The notes beneath the pieces are model-generated. The model saw nothing but the letters and a program-made list of their open reading frames with translations. It did no database searches and was not told the origin of the DNA. DNA of 64,000 nucleotides from Candidatus Thioglobus autotrophicus. GTDB lineage: Bacteria; Pseudomonadota; Gammaproteobacteria; PS1; Pseudothioglobaceae. The stretch's first letter is position 1; the number at the start of each line of letters is the position of its first letter. The stretch is from positions 1-64,000 of the forward strand of contig JAKUUR010000001.1 of assembly GCA_022448455.1 (NCBI GenBank), in the 5' to 3' direction. The translations under genes and the position numbers were made by a program. Positions 44,491 to 54,149 of the stretch are shown here, one piece after another.

Positions 44491-45831
44491 TTATTTGTTG
44501 GTAATAACTTTTAAAGCTTTGAGGACATTGATGGCTTCGTGAACAAAGTAGTCTTCCCTGAGTAGCTCTATATATTCCTTGTCTCTGTTCTCAGTGATTT
44601 CATCCTGCATTTCAAGGATGTCTTCTTCGGATAGTTCAGAAGGGCTCTCTGCCAATAAATGATTTTTTAAGTCTTTTTCTTGAGAACTTAAGTTAATTGC
44701 GTCTTCAAAACTGCTTAGAGTGATATCCTCTAAATAAATATCAGGAGCAATGCCTTTGGCCTGAATAGATCTTCCGGAAGGTGTATAGTAACGCGCTGTG
44801 GTTAACTTGAGGCCAAACCCATCCTCTAAACTTAATATTGACTGTACAGAGCCCTTGCCAAATGACTCTTGACCCATAATAATAGCACGTCTGTGGTCTT
44901 GCAGTGCTCCAGCAACAATCTCTGAAGCCGAAGCAGAACCTTTATTCATCAACACAATAATAGGGGCCCCATTTAGGATATCTCCTGCTTCAGTTGGGAA
45001 GGAAACGTCAGATTTCGAGACTCTACCTTCTGTGTAGACAACAATGCCATCGCTATCAATAAATAAATTGGCGACATCAATTGAAGAGTTTAGCAAGCCA
45101 CCCGGGTTATTTCTTAGGTCAAGAATTAAGGAATCAAGCTTCGTTTCATTCTCTGTGACAAGCTCTGAAACAATATCGTCCACTAATTCTGCAGTTGGGT
45201 TTTGAAACTGTGAGATTCGAATATAACCAATACCTTCATCCAAAAGAAGACCTTTAGCAGAAACAATAGTAATAATTTCTCGAGTTATTTCAACAACAAA
45301 TGGTGCGATATCGGGTCTACCAATAGTCAATTTAACTTTCGTCCCTGGGGCGCCTCTCATTAATTTCACGCCTTCTTCAAGGTTGATTTGATTAACATTT
45401 TGATCACCAATTTGTAGAATGATGTCACCGGCTTGAAGACCTGCACGGTATGCCGGTGTGTCATCTATGGGGGAGATAATCTCAATAAAACTACCCTTAG
45501 TACCAATAACAATACCCACGCCGCCAAATCTGCCCATTGTACTTTCATTTAAATCAGATTGATCTTCTGGATCAAGAAAGCTTGAATGCGGATCAAGCCC
45601 TTCAACCAGCCCCTTAATGGCGTTCTTAAACATTGTTTCATCATCAATCTCATCGACGTATAGTTGTTTGATTTGTGAATAGACAGCTGTAAAAGTGTTT
45701 AATCCTTCAAAAAATTCTGGAGAATCCAAGGGGGAATAATTGCCATCTGCAAGACAAACATTGGAGATGCTTGAAAACATAAATAAAGTAAATAGACAAA
45801 TAGTTTTTAATAAATTTTTTAGAGATGACAT
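44491..45831 (-). CDS. ctpA: Carboxy-terminal processing protease (S41 family)
   Basis: This is a periplasmic tail-processing serine protease. The ATG at 45831 gives a signal peptide (MSSLKNLLKTICLFTLFMFS, cleaved near CLADG); a TTG 15 bases earlier is less likely. A PDZ domain (about 95-175; GGVGIVIGTKGSFIEIISPI) binds substrate tails. The S41 core has the catalytic Ser in NKGSASASEIVAGALQDH and Lys in GQESFGKGSVQS. The 446-residue size fits CtpA/Prc of the short type. Probably involved in envelope protein and peptidoglycan-hydrolase turnover. It converges with lepB. Confidence 0.95.
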   Translation of the reverse strand: MSSLKNLLKTICLFTLFMFSSISNVCLADGNYSPLDSPEFFEGLNTFTAVYSQIKQLYVDEIDDETMFKNAIKGLVEGLDPHSSFLDPEDQSDLNESTMGRFGGVGIVIGTKGSFIEIISPIDDTPAYRAGLQAGDIILQIGDQNVNQINLEEGVKLMRGAPGTKVKLTIGRPDIAPFVVEITREIITIVSAKGLLLDEGIGYIRISQFQNPTAELVDDIVSELVTENETKLDSLILDLRNNPGGLLNSSIDVANLFIDSDGIVVYTEGRVSKSDVSFPTEAGDILNGAPIIVLMNKGSASASEIVAGALQDHRRAIIMGQESFGKGSVQSILSLEDGFGLKLTTARYYTPSGRSIQAKGIAPDIYLEDITLSSFEDAINLSSQEKDLKNHLLAESPSELSEEDILEMQDEITENRDKEYIELLREDYFVHEAINVLKALKVITNK

Positions 45832-46008
45832 GATTAAACTATTCAATGCTGTAATATTGGAATTAGTAGGATTATATTAATGAGCTAGATTGTACTTTGT
45901 TTTGTTTTATTAATTATGGAGAAATAAAAAAGTTTTTGTGGAGAAAAAACAATGATTTTTTCATACAATCTCTTGTAATTGTTAAAATCATCCATTGATA
46001 TATATATT

Positions 46009-46085
46009 GCGTCCGTAGCTCAGATGGATAGAGTGTCGGCCTCCGAAGCCGAATGTCGGGTGTTCAAATCACCTCGGACGCACCA
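46009..46085 (+). tRNA. tRNA-Arg (anticodon CCG)
   Basis: The acceptor stem GCGTCCG (46009-46015) pairs with CGGACGC (46075-46081), followed by A and an encoded CCA. The D arm (TAGCTCAGATGGATAGAGT), anticodon stem TCGGC/GCCGA with loop CTCCGAA, and T arm with GTTCAAATC are canonical. The anticodon CCG reads CGG arginine codons. It lies in the gap between ctpA and the DUF1643 gene, on the plus strand. No integrase or attachment duplication was seen at its 3' end. Confidence 0.97.
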
Positions 46086-46115
46086 GTTTACTAAATATTT
46101 CAAATGTTGAGGTAA

Positions 46116-46595
46116 ATGACATTTATTTATAAAAACGCAACCTTTTCAAGTTGTCGTACATATAGATACTCACTTTCCCGTATTTGGGATAAGAAAAAGA
46201 AGTTTGTTTTGTTTATAGGGCTTAATCCATCAACCGCTGACGAAAAAGTGGATGATCCTACGATACGAAGATGTGTTAATTATGCAAAAAACTGGGGATA
46301 TGGTGGCTTTTTAATGGTGAATCTTTTTGCTTATAGAACAACATTACCTTCCAACCTTAAAAAAGTAAAATATCCTATTGGAAAGGACAATGATAAATAT
46401 ATTGTGACACTATCAAAAAAAGCTGATATAACTGTCGCTGCTTGGGGAAATAATGGAAATCTCTATAGTAGAGACAAACAAGTATTGAGCCTCGTTCCAA
46501 GCCTTATGTGTTTGAAGGTTAACAAATCAGGTCAGCCAGCTCATCCTTTGTATTTAAAAAAAGATTTAAAGCTAACTAAATTTGCTAGATTATGA
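46116..46595 (+). CDS. DUF1643 domain protein
   Basis: This is a 159-residue soluble protein of family DUF1643, function unknown. Family landmarks are FVLFIGLNPSTADEKVDDPT, RRCVNYAKNWGYGGFLMVNL, and AWGNNG followed by the conserved ending SGQPAHPLYLKK. DUF1643 proteins are often found in accessory or defence-island surroundings, but here the gene is the head of a housekeeping operon: its stop overlaps the lgt ATG by 4 bases. It starts 30 bases after the tRNA-Arg gene, a common insertion hot spot, so it may have been acquired. Confidence 0.85.
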   Translation: MTFIYKNATFSSCRTYRYSLSRIWDKKKKFVLFIGLNPSTADEKVDDPTIRRCVNYAKNWGYGGFLMVNLFAYRTTLPSNLKKVKYPIGKDNDKYIVTLSKKADITVAAWGNNGNLYSRDKQVLSLVPSLMCLKVNKSGQPAHPLYLKKDLKLTKFARL

Positions 46596-47380
46596 AATAT
46601 ATCGTTATTGATCCCGTAATTCTGGATTTGGGTATTGTAAAAATACATTGGTATGGTGTAATGTATTTATTGGCTTTTCTGCTTGCCTATTTACTCGCTA
46701 AATACAGAGCAAATTTGAGTCATGAATGGAGTACTCAGCAAGTTGATGATCTCATTTTTTATGGAGCTTTGGGCGCAGTTTTGGGCGGTCGCTTAGGCTA
46801 TATGGTGTTTTACAGTTTGCCAAGTTTTTTAGCCAACCCTTTAATTTTTTTAGATTTTCAAAATGGTGGAATGTCTTTTCATGGTGGTTTTCTTGGCGTT
46901 TTGCTTGCAATACTTTTATTTAATCGCAAGTCAAAAAAAAGCTTTTTTCAAACAACCGACTTTATTGCTCCATTAGTCCCTCTTGGTTTGGCCTTTGGAA
47001 GGATTGGTAATTATATAAATGCTGAGCTTTGGGGTAAGGTTACTACTAGTGCTTGGGGTGTATATTCACCTGACCAAAGCGGTATGTGGGCTCAGCGCTA
47101 CCCAACACAACTCTTTGAAGCTCTACTCGAGGGTGTTGTGCTATTTGTCATTTTGTGGATTTTTAGCAAAAAAAATCGACCATTGATGGCTACATCTTCC
47201 CTATTTTTGATTTTCTATGGATTCTTTAGATTTATAATTGAGTTCATCAGAGTGCCAGACGCTCAATTAGGGTATTTGGCTTTTGAGTGGTTAACGATGG
47301 GGCAGTTATTAAGCTTTCCGATGCTCGTTATTGGTATTTATTTATTTTTTAGGTCTTACTATTCAGAGAAACAGTTATGA
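46592..47380 (+). CDS. lgt: Prolipoprotein diacylglyceryl transferase
   Basis: Lgt is a polytopic inner-membrane enzyme that transfers diacylglycerol from phosphatidylglycerol to the lipobox cysteine. It has about seven membrane segments in 262 residues. Diagnostic are [14 protein letters not shown] (His/Gly-Gly) and [14 protein letters not shown], the Lgt signature. Its clients in this window include BamD and Pal. It overlaps both the DUF1643 gene and thyA by 4 bases; lgt-thyA pairing is common in gammaproteobacteria. Confidence 0.97.
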   Translation: MKYIVIDPVILDLGIVKIHWYGVMYLLAFLLAYLLAKYRANLSHEWSTQQVDDLIFYGALGAVLGGRLGYMVFYSLPSFLANPLIFLDFQNGGMSFHGGFLGVLLAILLFNRKSKKSFFQTTDFIAPLVPLGLAFGRIGNYINAELWGKVTTSAWGVYSPDQSGMWAQRYPTQLFEALLEGVVLFVILWIFSKKNRPLMATSSLFLIFYGFFRFIIEFIRVPDAQLGYLAFEWLTMGQLLSFPMLVIGIYLFFRSYYSEKQL

Positions 47381-48171
47381 AGCAGTATTTAGATTTTTTG
47401 AAGCTCGTAAGGGATCATGGCTCGATTAAAACCGACAGAACAGGTACGGGCACGGTAAGTGTTTTCGGTCATCAGATGCGATTTAATCTTAAAGATGGGT
47501 TTCCCTTGGTTACAACTAAACGTATCCATCTTCCGTCGGTCATCCATGAATTGTTGTGGTTTTTGAGTGGTGAGACTAACATTAAATATTTACAGGAAAA
47601 TAAAGTTAATATTTGGAATGAATGGGCAGATGAGAATGGTGAATTAGGACCAGTATATGGTGCACAGTGGCGTCATTGGAAGAATGCTGATGGTGAAGTG
47701 ATAGATCAAATCTCAGAGGCGATGGAATTAATCAAAAATTCACCGGATTCTAGGCGAATTCTTGTTTCAAGTTGGAACGTTGGAGAGCTTGAAAGTATGG
47801 CCTTGCAGCCCTGTCACGTGATTTTTCAATTTTATGTAGCTAACGGGCAATTATCATGCCAACTCTATCAAAGAAGTGCTGATATTTTCCTTGGAGTGCC
47901 GTTCAATATTGCATCTTATGCGCTTTTAACTCACATGGTTGCTCATCAATGCAATCTTGAAGTGGGTGACTTTATATGGAGTGGTGGCGACTGTCACGTT
48001 TATTCGAACCATTTTGAGCAGGTTAATATTCAACTAGAAAGAACTCCAAAATCTTTACCAAGGCTTATTATCAAAAGAAAGCCTAACAGTATCTTTGATT
48101 ATCAATTTGATGACTTTGAATTTTATAATTATGTTCATGACGACGCAATTAAGGCGCCAATTGCAATTTGA
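47377..48171 (+). CDS. thyA: Thymidylate synthase
   Basis: ThyA methylates dUMP to dTMP with methylene-THF. The 264 residues equal E. coli ThyA in length and nearly in sequence. [18 protein letters not shown], the nucleophile region [14 protein letters not shown] with catalytic Cys, and [14 protein letters not shown] are conserved. It is coupled to lgt (ATGA overlap) and followed 23 bases on by rnc. Methylene-THF is supplied by GlyA (32 kb) and possibly the GcvT-type dehydrogenase. Confidence 0.98.
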   Translation: MKQYLDFLKLVRDHGSIKTDRTGTGTVSVFGHQMRFNLKDGFPLVTTKRIHLPSVIHELLWFLSGETNIKYLQENKVNIWNEWADENGELGPVYGAQWRHWKNADGEVIDQISEAMELIKNSPDSRRILVSSWNVGELESMALQPCHVIFQFYVANGQLSCQLYQRSADIFLGVPFNIASYALLTHMVAHQCNLEVGDFIWSGGDCHVYSNHFEQVNIQLERTPKSLPRLIIKRKPNSIFDYQFDDFEFYNYVHDDAIKAPIAI

Positions 48172-48194
48172 TCATCATTCCTTGAATTCGCTGT

Positions 48195-48860
48195 ATGGAT
48201 AAATTACAAAAAAATATTTCTTATCAATTTAACAATGTTGAGTTACTTAAACAGGCTCTGACTCACCGAAGTGTTAGTAAAAAAAATAATGAAAGATTAG
48301 AATTTTTGGGAGATAGTATCCTTGGCTGTATTATTTCTCGTGAACTCTATCAACGCTTCCCATTAATTGATGAAGGACAGTTGTCAAGGCTCCGTTCTCA
48401 CCTAGTAAGAGGGCAAACCTTAGCAAAACTAGCAAAAACAATCAATTTATCTGAAACCCTTGTTTTGGGTCAAGGCGAGTTAAAAAGTGGCGGTTTTCGA
48501 CGTGAATCGATTCAGGCAGATGCTTTTGAAGCAATTCTGGGAGCAATATTTCTTGATTCTGACTATTTGACTGTTAGTGGCGTGGTTTTAAAGCTTTATG
48601 AAGACTTACTAAATGATGCTAGCCCTGAAGATTCATTAAAAGATTTTAAAACTCAGCTTCAGGAGTTATTACAAAAAAAAGGGTATTCTCTTCCTCAATA
48701 CGAACTAATTAAAACGAAGGGTCAGGATCATGACGCTATTTTTTATGTACGTTGCATTGTCAGTGAGTATGACCTTGAGGTGGAGAGAGAAGCAAAAAGT
48801 ATCAAAAGGGCAGAACAAGCCTGTGCCGAGTCTCTTTTAGAAAGACTGACTTCCTCATGA
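48195..48860 (+). CDS. rnc: Ribonuclease III
   Basis: RNase III cleaves double-stranded RNA in rRNA maturation and mRNA turnover. The signature NNERLEFLGDSILGCII with catalytic acids, and QADAFEAILGAIFLDS, define the RIIID domain (about 1-150); a dsRNA-binding domain (about 155-221) follows, with FKTQLQELLQKKG and the KxxAEQxAAxxLL-like end. At 221 residues it is a normal bacterial form. It overlaps era by 4 bases. Confidence 0.97.
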   Translation: MDKLQKNISYQFNNVELLKQALTHRSVSKKNNERLEFLGDSILGCIISRELYQRFPLIDEGQLSRLRSHLVRGQTLAKLAKTINLSETLVLGQGELKSGGFRRESIQADAFEAILGAIFLDSDYLTVSGVVLKLYEDLLNDASPEDSLKDFKTQLQELLQKKGYSLPQYELIKTKGQDHDAIFYVRCIVSEYDLEVEREAKSIKRAEQACAESLLERLTSS

Positions 48861-49741
48861 ACTTTCAGTCAGGTTTTATTGCAGTCGTAGGTCGGCCGAA
48901 TGTTGGTAAATCAACGCTCATTAATGAATTGATTGGTCAAAAACTTTCAATCACTTCTCATAGGCCACAAACCACTAGACATCGCATCCACGCCATAGAC
49001 ACTCAGATCAACTACCAAATGATTTTTGTTGACACCCCAGGTATTCATATTGGCAATAAGAAGGCAATCAACTCCTATATGAATAAAACTGCAAGCTCAA
49101 GCCTTTCAGGAGTGGATATGATACTTTGGTTAGTTGAAGCTCTTAAATGGACCAAAGAAGATGAACGTGCAATGGAGCATTTAACGAAAATAAAAGTTCC
49201 AATTATTCTTTGTGTGAATAAAATTGACAAATTAAACACTAAAGATGAAATACTTCCTTACTTAGAAAATTTAGGAGAAAAATTTCAAGCTAACGAAGTT
49301 TTCCCATTATCGGCATTTAAAAAAAATCACACCAATGACTTAAGGCAACTAATTCTGAAGTATTTACCACAACAAGAAGCATTATTTGAATCTGACTATG
49401 TGACCGACCGATCACAGCGATTTGTAGTTGCTGAGTTTATTCGTGAAAAATTGATGCGCAATCTTTCGGACGAACTACCTTATGATTTGACAGTTGAAAT
49501 TGAAAAATTTGATTTGGATGGTCAAATGTATCGAATTGCAGCTAGAATTTTTGTTGAAAAACCATCTCAAAAAAAGATTGTAATTGGCGACAAAGGTAAA
49601 ATGCTTAAACAAATAGGTGAGGAGTCTCGTGTTAGTATTGAGGGATTTTTAGAAAGGAAAGTTTTTTTAGAATTATGGGTTAAAGTGCGACAAGGTTGGT
49701 CTAATGATAAAAGGGCCTTAGCCTCTTTGGGTTATGACTAA
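48857..49741 (+). CDS. era: GTPase Era
   Basis: Era binds 16S rRNA and is needed for 30S maturation. G1 GRPNVGKSTLIN, G3 DTPGIH and G4 NKID are present, and the C-terminal KH domain (about 205-294) has GDKGKMLKQIGEESRVSIEG. The length, 294 residues, is standard. It is in the conserved rnc-era-recO order and overlaps recO by 8 bases. Confidence 0.97.
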   Translation: MNFQSGFIAVVGRPNVGKSTLINELIGQKLSITSHRPQTTRHRIHAIDTQINYQMIFVDTPGIHIGNKKAINSYMNKTASSSLSGVDMILWLVEALKWTKEDERAMEHLTKIKVPIILCVNKIDKLNTKDEILPYLENLGEKFQANEVFPLSAFKKNHTNDLRQLILKYLPQQEALFESDYVTDRSQRFVVAEFIREKLMRNLSDELPYDLTVEIEKFDLDGQMYRIAARIFVEKPSQKKIVIGDKGKMLKQIGEESRVSIEGFLERKVFLELWVKVRQGWSNDKRALASLGYD

Positions 49742-50420
49742 AATAGAATTGACACCAGCATTTTTAATTCATCGGAGAATGTATCAGGACAGCTCCCTTT
49801 TGTTAGATTTTTTTACCCGTAACTATGGAAAAATTCGTCTCGTTGCCCGTGGTGCTCGTAGCAATAAGACCTCGTTGCAAATGTTTCAACGTCTGAATAT
49901 TTCTTTTAAAGGTAGAAGTGAACTCAAAAATCTAACCAACTGGGAATCTAGTGACCAGCCACGCAGATTTTTAGGCAATGATCTAGTTCTTGCAATCTAT
50001 ACAAATGAACTTCTTTCAAGGCTATTACCGGAAGCTGAAAAACACCAAAAGGTATTTGATGGGTACTGGCACTACTTAATAATGATTAATGAACAATCAG
50101 ATGCTGAAAAAGAATACTCCCTCAGATTGTTTGAAAACCTGTTGTTAGAGGAGCTTGGCTATGGTTTAGAATTTAATAAGGACTCTACAGGAAGTCCTAT
50201 TGATTCTGAACTTGAGTACCAGTTTCAGGAGCACGAAGGCTTTGTTGCAAAAGTAGATGGTAACATACCCGGTGAAGTTCTGTTAGTGGTTAATGATGAT
50301 GACAATGACCGTTTAAGTGTCGGTCATTTAGCTATATTAAAAAAATTAAATCGAAAGCGCCTAAGGTCAATCCTTGGCGAAAGGCCACTGAAAAGTAGGG
50401 AATTATTTTTTGCAAACTAG
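49734..50420 (+). CDS. recO: DNA repair protein RecO
   Basis: RecO helps load RecA on SSB-covered DNA via RecFOR. The N-terminal OB fold (about 1-80) has [18 protein letters not shown] and [12 protein letters not shown], and the C-terminal helical part includes the [15 protein letters not shown] motif. At 228 residues it is normal for gammaproteobacteria; the zinc cysteines of Gram-positive RecO are absent, as expected. It is coupled to era, and ssb, its partner gene, lies 1.2 kb away on the other strand. Confidence 0.95.
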   Translation: MTKIELTPAFLIHRRMYQDSSLLLDFFTRNYGKIRLVARGARSNKTSLQMFQRLNISFKGRSELKNLTNWESSDQPRRFLGNDLVLAIYTNELLSRLLPEAEKHQKVFDGYWHYLIMINEQSDAEKEYSLRLFENLLLEELGYGLEFNKDSTGSPIDSELEYQFQEHEGFVAKVDGNIPGEVLLVVNDDDNDRLSVGHLAILKKLNRKRLRSILGERPLKSRELFFAN

Positions 50421-50431
50421 TTAAAAAAATT

Positions 50432-51163
50432 ATGAGTATTTATTTGGGTGTTAATATTGACCACATTGCGACACTAAGGGAAGTAAGAGGTACTACATAT
50501 CCCAGTCCACTAGAAGCTGCACTCATCTGTGAAAAATCGGGTGCTGACAGCATCACCCTTCATCTCCGTGAAGATAGGCGTCATATTCAAGATAAAGACG
50601 TTGAAGAGATAAAAGCAACACTAAAAATAAAAATGAATTTAGAGATGGCTGCAACCGATGAAATGCTAAAAATTGCTTCTCAAATTAGTCCTCAAGATTG
50701 CTGTCTAGTTCCAGAAAAAAGAGAAGAGTTGACGACTGAAGGTGGTCTAGATGTAGCCTCTCAATTACCACGTATGAAGGAAGTTTGTTCTCAACTAGAG
50801 GACAATAATATAAGAGTTTCACTTTTTATAGATGCTGATAAGAAACAAATAGATGCAGCAATGGCTTGTGGCGCACCTGTAATCGAAATCCATACAGGAA
50901 AATATGCTGATGCAATTAATCTTGCCGAACGTGAATTAAAATATAATGAAATAAAAGGGGCTTGTGAATATGCACACAGTTTGGGTCTTCAGGTTAATGC
51001 AGGACATGGTTTAACACTTGAGAATACTTTTGCTATTGCAAAAATTGATTCAATTGTTGAACTCAATATTGGTCACTCAATTATCTCCAGGGCAGTTTTT
51101 GTAGGCCTAGCGAATGCGACAGCTGAAATGAAAGCCTTAATGTTGGAGGCAAGGGGTTTATGA
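50432..51163 (+). CDS. pdxJ: Pyridoxine 5'-phosphate synthase
   Basis: PdxJ condenses deoxyxylulose 5-phosphate with the amino-acetone phosphate derivative to form pyridoxine 5'-phosphate. [17 protein letters not shown], the C-terminal GHGLT and [17 protein letters not shown] are diagnostic. Its 243 residues form a TIM barrel. PLP is used by many enzymes in this window (Tpa, TauR, GlyA, SerC, HisC, Alr). It overlaps acpS by 4 bases. Confidence 0.97.
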   Translation: MSIYLGVNIDHIATLREVRGTTYPSPLEAALICEKSGADSITLHLREDRRHIQDKDVEEIKATLKIKMNLEMAATDEMLKIASQISPQDCCLVPEKREELTTEGGLDVASQLPRMKEVCSQLEDNNIRVSLFIDADKKQIDAAMACGAPVIEIHTGKYADAINLAERELKYNEIKGACEYAHSLGLQVNAGHGLTLENTFAIAKIDSIVELNIGHSIISRAVFVGLANATAEMKALMLEARGL

Positions 51164-51546
51164 TATATGGTGTAGGAACTGATATTGTTAACATCGACAG
51201 GGTAAAAAAGATCCTTTCAAAAAATCGAGATGGCTTTGTTAAAAGAGTTTTAAGTGAGCATGAACAAGCCTTGTTTGCAAACAAGGCTGACAGTGCGGCA
51301 TATTGTGCAAAGCGCTTTGCAGCCAAAGAAGCCTTTGCTAAAGCTCTAGGGACTGGAATCGGTCGTGTAGTTAGCTTTCAAGATTTAACCGTTCGAAATA
51401 ATGAGAACGGTAAACCGCACTTCATTCCCAGTGAAAAATTAAGACAGTTCTTGGTAGAAAAGAAAATTAAACAGGCTCATTTAAGTATCTCTGACGAGAG
51501 TCAAAATGCGATTGCATTTGTAGTTTTGGAGACGTTTGACTTGTAG
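51160..51546 (+). CDS. acpS: Holo-[acyl-carrier-protein] synthase
   Basis: AcpS transfers phosphopantetheine from CoA to apo-ACP. Its magnesium-binding Asp lies in [16 protein letters not shown] and the second motif in [18 protein letters not shown]. The 128 residues are normal. It is the last gene of the DUF1643-lgt-thyA-rnc-era-recO-pdxJ-acpS operon and converges with ssb across 52 bases, which show no convincing hairpin. Confidence 0.97.
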   Translation: MIYGVGTDIVNIDRVKKILSKNRDGFVKRVLSEHEQALFANKADSAAYCAKRFAAKEAFAKALGTGIGRVVSFQDLTVRNNENGKPHFIPSEKLRQFLVEKKIKQAHLSISDESQNAIAFVVLETFDL

Positions 51547-51598
51547 CTCAAGATTAATTCAAGGCTTCATTATTAAAAAACACATTGCAATTTAAAAA

Positions 51599-52054
51599 CT
51601 AAAAAGGTATGTCATCCTCAAATTCATCTTTTGAGACTGGGGTAATGCTTGGTTCTGTTTGATCCTTTACAGTTACATCCTCACTTGGGGCGCTAGAACT
51701 TGAATCGTCACGACGATCAAGCATCTGCAAAGTTCCATTAAAACCACTGACAACAACTTCTGTTGTCCATCTTTCGATCCCATCCTTGTCAGTATATTTT
51801 CTTGTTTGTAATTTTCCTTCGACATAGACTTTTGAGCCTTTGTCTAAATATTGACCCGCAATCTCTGCTAGTTTGCCAAATAAGCTGACACGATGCCATT
51901 CAGTTCTTTCTTGTTTCTGGCCAGTGCTTTTATCTGTCCAAGATTCACTTGTAGCAACAGATAAGTTACTAATTGCATTACCATTAGAGGCGTATTTTAC
52001 TTCTGGCTTTGCGCCAAGATTTCCAACTAGTATTACTTTATTAATGCCTGCCAT
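51599..52054 (-). CDS. ssb: Single-stranded DNA-binding protein
   Basis: SSB coats single-stranded DNA in replication and repair. The OB fold (about 1-108) has [40 protein letters not shown] and the [20 protein letters not shown] segment. A short glycine-poor linker leads to the acidic tip DDIPF (family consensus DDDIPF), the docking site for partner proteins such as RecO. The length of 151 is a little short for a proteobacterial SSB (about 178) because of the brief linker. Third gene of bamD-MFS-ssb, 2 bases after the MFS stop. Confidence 0.96.
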   Translation of the reverse strand: MAGINKVILVGNLGAKPEVKYASNGNAISNLSVATSESWTDKSTGQKQERTEWHRVSLFGKLAEIAGQYLDKGSKVYVEGKLQTRKYTDKDGIERWTTEVVVSGFNGTLQMLDRRDDSSSSAPSEDVTVKDQTEPSITPVSKDEFEDDIPF

Positions 52055-52056
52055 AT

Positions 52057-53223
52057 CTACTCCTGTAATGTTTCTACTTTATGTCGCAAAGTTATCATGA
52101 AAAACCACCAGATAATTGCCACAAATATGCTCAATAAGAATACACTATTTAAGTCATAAATGCTATAAATAAGACCACCAATAGCGCCACCAAAAAAAGT
52201 CCCTAAGAACTGAGAAGTTGAAAAAATACCCATTGCAAGTCCGCGCTTGGAGGTGCTTGCAGTTCTGGATAAAAGCGAAGGTAATATAGCTTCGATTGAG
52301 TTAAAGGCAACAAAGAAAATAGTCAAAATTACAAGAAACACTGTGAAGTTTAAGTTTAAGGTAAAAAACATTCCCTGACTCAATATCAAAAGAGCAATAC
52401 AAAAAAGCAATATAGGTTTGGTTTTTTTATATCTCTCAGAAAGAATAATTAATGGCAACATACCAACAAACGAAAGCAACATTGCTGGAATATAGAGTTG
52501 CCAATTATCAATCATGTTGACAATGTTATTTTCAACAATCAATAGAGGCATTACAATAAAGCCGCTAGACAGTATCATGTGCAAACTAAACACACTGAAA
52601 TCAAGGCGTAATAAGTCGGGGTTTAGAACTTCTCTGAAAGCAGAAATGGATAAACGGTAATATTTTTTTGGCTTGGCATAAGGCAGAGTAAAAACAAACA
52701 AAATAGCAATAATTGAAAGTAAGCCAATAACCCAGAAAAGTCCAGACAATCCTACCGATGATGCAATTATGGGTCCAATAATAAGCGACAGCATGAATGC
52801 AAGGCCAATTTGAAAGCCGACAAAGGCGTTGGCTTTTGCACGACTCTGTTCAGACACTGAGTCAGCTAAAAAAGCCATCAGTACAGCTGAAATAGCACCG
52901 CCTCCTTGGAGAGCTCGACCGATCACCACAAAGATAATGTCTGTCGAATTAGCTGATACAATACTTCCAATAAAAAAAATGCACAAGCCTAAAATTAGTA
53001 GTGGTTTTCGACCATATCTATCAGACAGATAACCGAAAGGTATTTGAAAAAAAGCTTGTGTTAAACCGTATATTCCAATCGCCAGACCTATCATAAAAGG
53101 TGATGAATTATCGTACTCACTGGCATAAACACTCATGACTGGAAAAAGCATGAAAAGTCCCAACATTCTAACCCCCATAATTAATGAAACCTTGAAGGTA
53201 AAAAGTCTTTCAGTTGTATTCAT
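52057..53223 (-). CDS. Major facilitator superfamily transporter (YajR-like, no C-terminal domain)
   Basis: This inner-membrane carrier has 388 residues in 12 hydrophobic helices. The loop motif [16 protein letters not shown] between helices 2 and 3 is a perfect MFS signature, and [20 protein letters not shown] is the antiporter-type motif C region. Sequence and placement next to ssb resemble YajR, but the C-terminal YAM domain of YajR is missing. Substrate unknown; drug or metabolite efflux by proton antiport is the likely class. Confidence 0.88.
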   Translation of the reverse strand: MNTTERLFTFKVSLIMGVRMLGLFMLFPVMSVYASEYDNSSPFMIGLAIGIYGLTQAFFQIPFGYLSDRYGRKPLLILGLCIFFIGSIVSANSTDIIFVVIGRALQGGGAISAVLMAFLADSVSEQSRAKANAFVGFQIGLAFMLSLIIGPIIASSVGLSGLFWVIGLLSIIAILFVFTLPYAKPKKYYRLSISAFREVLNPDLLRLDFSVFSLHMILSSGFIVMPLLIVENNIVNMIDNWQLYIPAMLLSFVGMLPLIILSERYKKTKPILLFCIALLILSQGMFFTLNLNFTVFLVILTIFFVAFNSIEAILPSLLSRTASTSKRGLAMGIFSTSQFLGTFFGGAIGGLIYSIYDLNSVFLLSIFVAIIWWFFMITLRHKVETLQE

Positions 53224-53240
53224 ATTTACCTAAAGAAAAA

Positions 53241-54014
53241 CTATCTATCTATTTTGTAGTTAGGAGAGTAGTTAGGGTAACTTGCATAAAGCACAGTTCT
53301 TGCATCTTGGGCTAGTTCTTCAGCATTGATAGCTTCATAATTGTGAGCCATTAAGTGAAGTCCGTCAGCCACAGAAGGACTGTTAGGGTAGTTCTCAATG
53401 ATGTACTTTGAACGATTGATTGCAGCTATATGTGATCCATTGATTGTGTAGTATAGTGCTACGTAGAATTCATGCCTTGCAAGGATGTTCTTAAGTACTA
53501 CTAGTTTCTTTGACGCTTCTTCAGAATATTTTGAATTGGGAAATTTATCAATTAACAAGTAGAAATAACTATAGGCATCGTGTACACTTTGAACATCTCT
53601 TTGTGCACTATCGGTGATTATTTCATCGAGAATTGATGCAGATTTTTCTTCTGCAATGACTCCTCTTAAGTAATAAGCATATGGGGTAGAGGGAATGGCA
53701 GGGTATCGCTCAATAAATTCATTTAATGCAAGTATAGCGTGGTTATATTTTTTGCGCTTAAACAAGTTATATGCAATGTCTAGTCGTGCCTGTATCGCAT
53801 ACTTTGAGCCAGGATAAGCAGCAAGTATAACTTCTAACTGCTCGATTCCTTGCTCAATGGAACCAGCGCTAAACTTATCTTCAGCAAGCTCATATAGCGC
53901 CTTTGGGGAGAGTCCATCAGCAACCGGCCCTCTTCTTTCTTTGTCACCTCCAAATAGTGAGCAGCCGCCAAGGAGAATTGAAAATGAAATAAATAAAATT
54001 AATGACCTGGTCAT
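53241..54014 (-). CDS. bamD: Outer membrane assembly lipoprotein BamD
   Basis: BamD is an essential component of the BAM complex that folds outer-membrane barrels. A lipoprotein signal peptide ends in LLGGCSLFGG (lipobox LGGC, Cys about 18), followed by tetratricopeptide repeats: ALYELAEDKFSAGSIEQGIE, YNHAILALNEFIERYP and YSYFYLLIDKFPNSKY. At 257 residues it is typical. It reads away from spoT and is followed by the MFS gene (17 bases). Confidence 0.95.
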   Translation of the reverse strand: MTRSLILFISFSILLGGCSLFGGDKERRGPVADGLSPKALYELAEDKFSAGSIEQGIEQLEVILAAYPGSKYAIQARLDIAYNLFKRKKYNHAILALNEFIERYPAIPSTPYAYYLRGVIAEEKSASILDEIITDSAQRDVQSVHDAYSYFYLLIDKFPNSKYSEEASKKLVVLKNILARHEFYVALYYTINGSHIAAINRSKYIIENYPNSPSVADGLHLMAHNYEAINAEELAQDARTVLYASYPNYSPNYKIDR

Positions 54015-54114
54015 ATAAAGTTGCTTGGTTATTTTTTATAAAAAGGCATTATACTTGGGTGCAGTGTTAATAGAAACCTTTGTATAAACAACCTTGCTTG
54101 GTTTATAACTTGCT

Positions 54115-54120
54115 TATAAT
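54115..54120 (+). promoter_or_regulatory. Candidate spoT -10 element
   Basis: TATAAT at 54115-54120 lies 29 bases before the spoT ATG. A weak -35, CCTTGC (54092-54097), sits 17 bases upstream. On the other strand, TATAAT at 54053-54048 is the best -10 candidate for bamD. The 135-base gap therefore appears to hold two divergent promoters. Confidence 0.35.
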
Positions 54121-54149
54121 TATCTGACTATATTTATATTTTTTAACCA

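Noticed and set aside
45847-46008. tRNA-Arg promoter
   Set aside because: AT-rich candidates exist (TTGTAA at 45973), but the matching -10 would place the start inside the tRNA, so none was listed.
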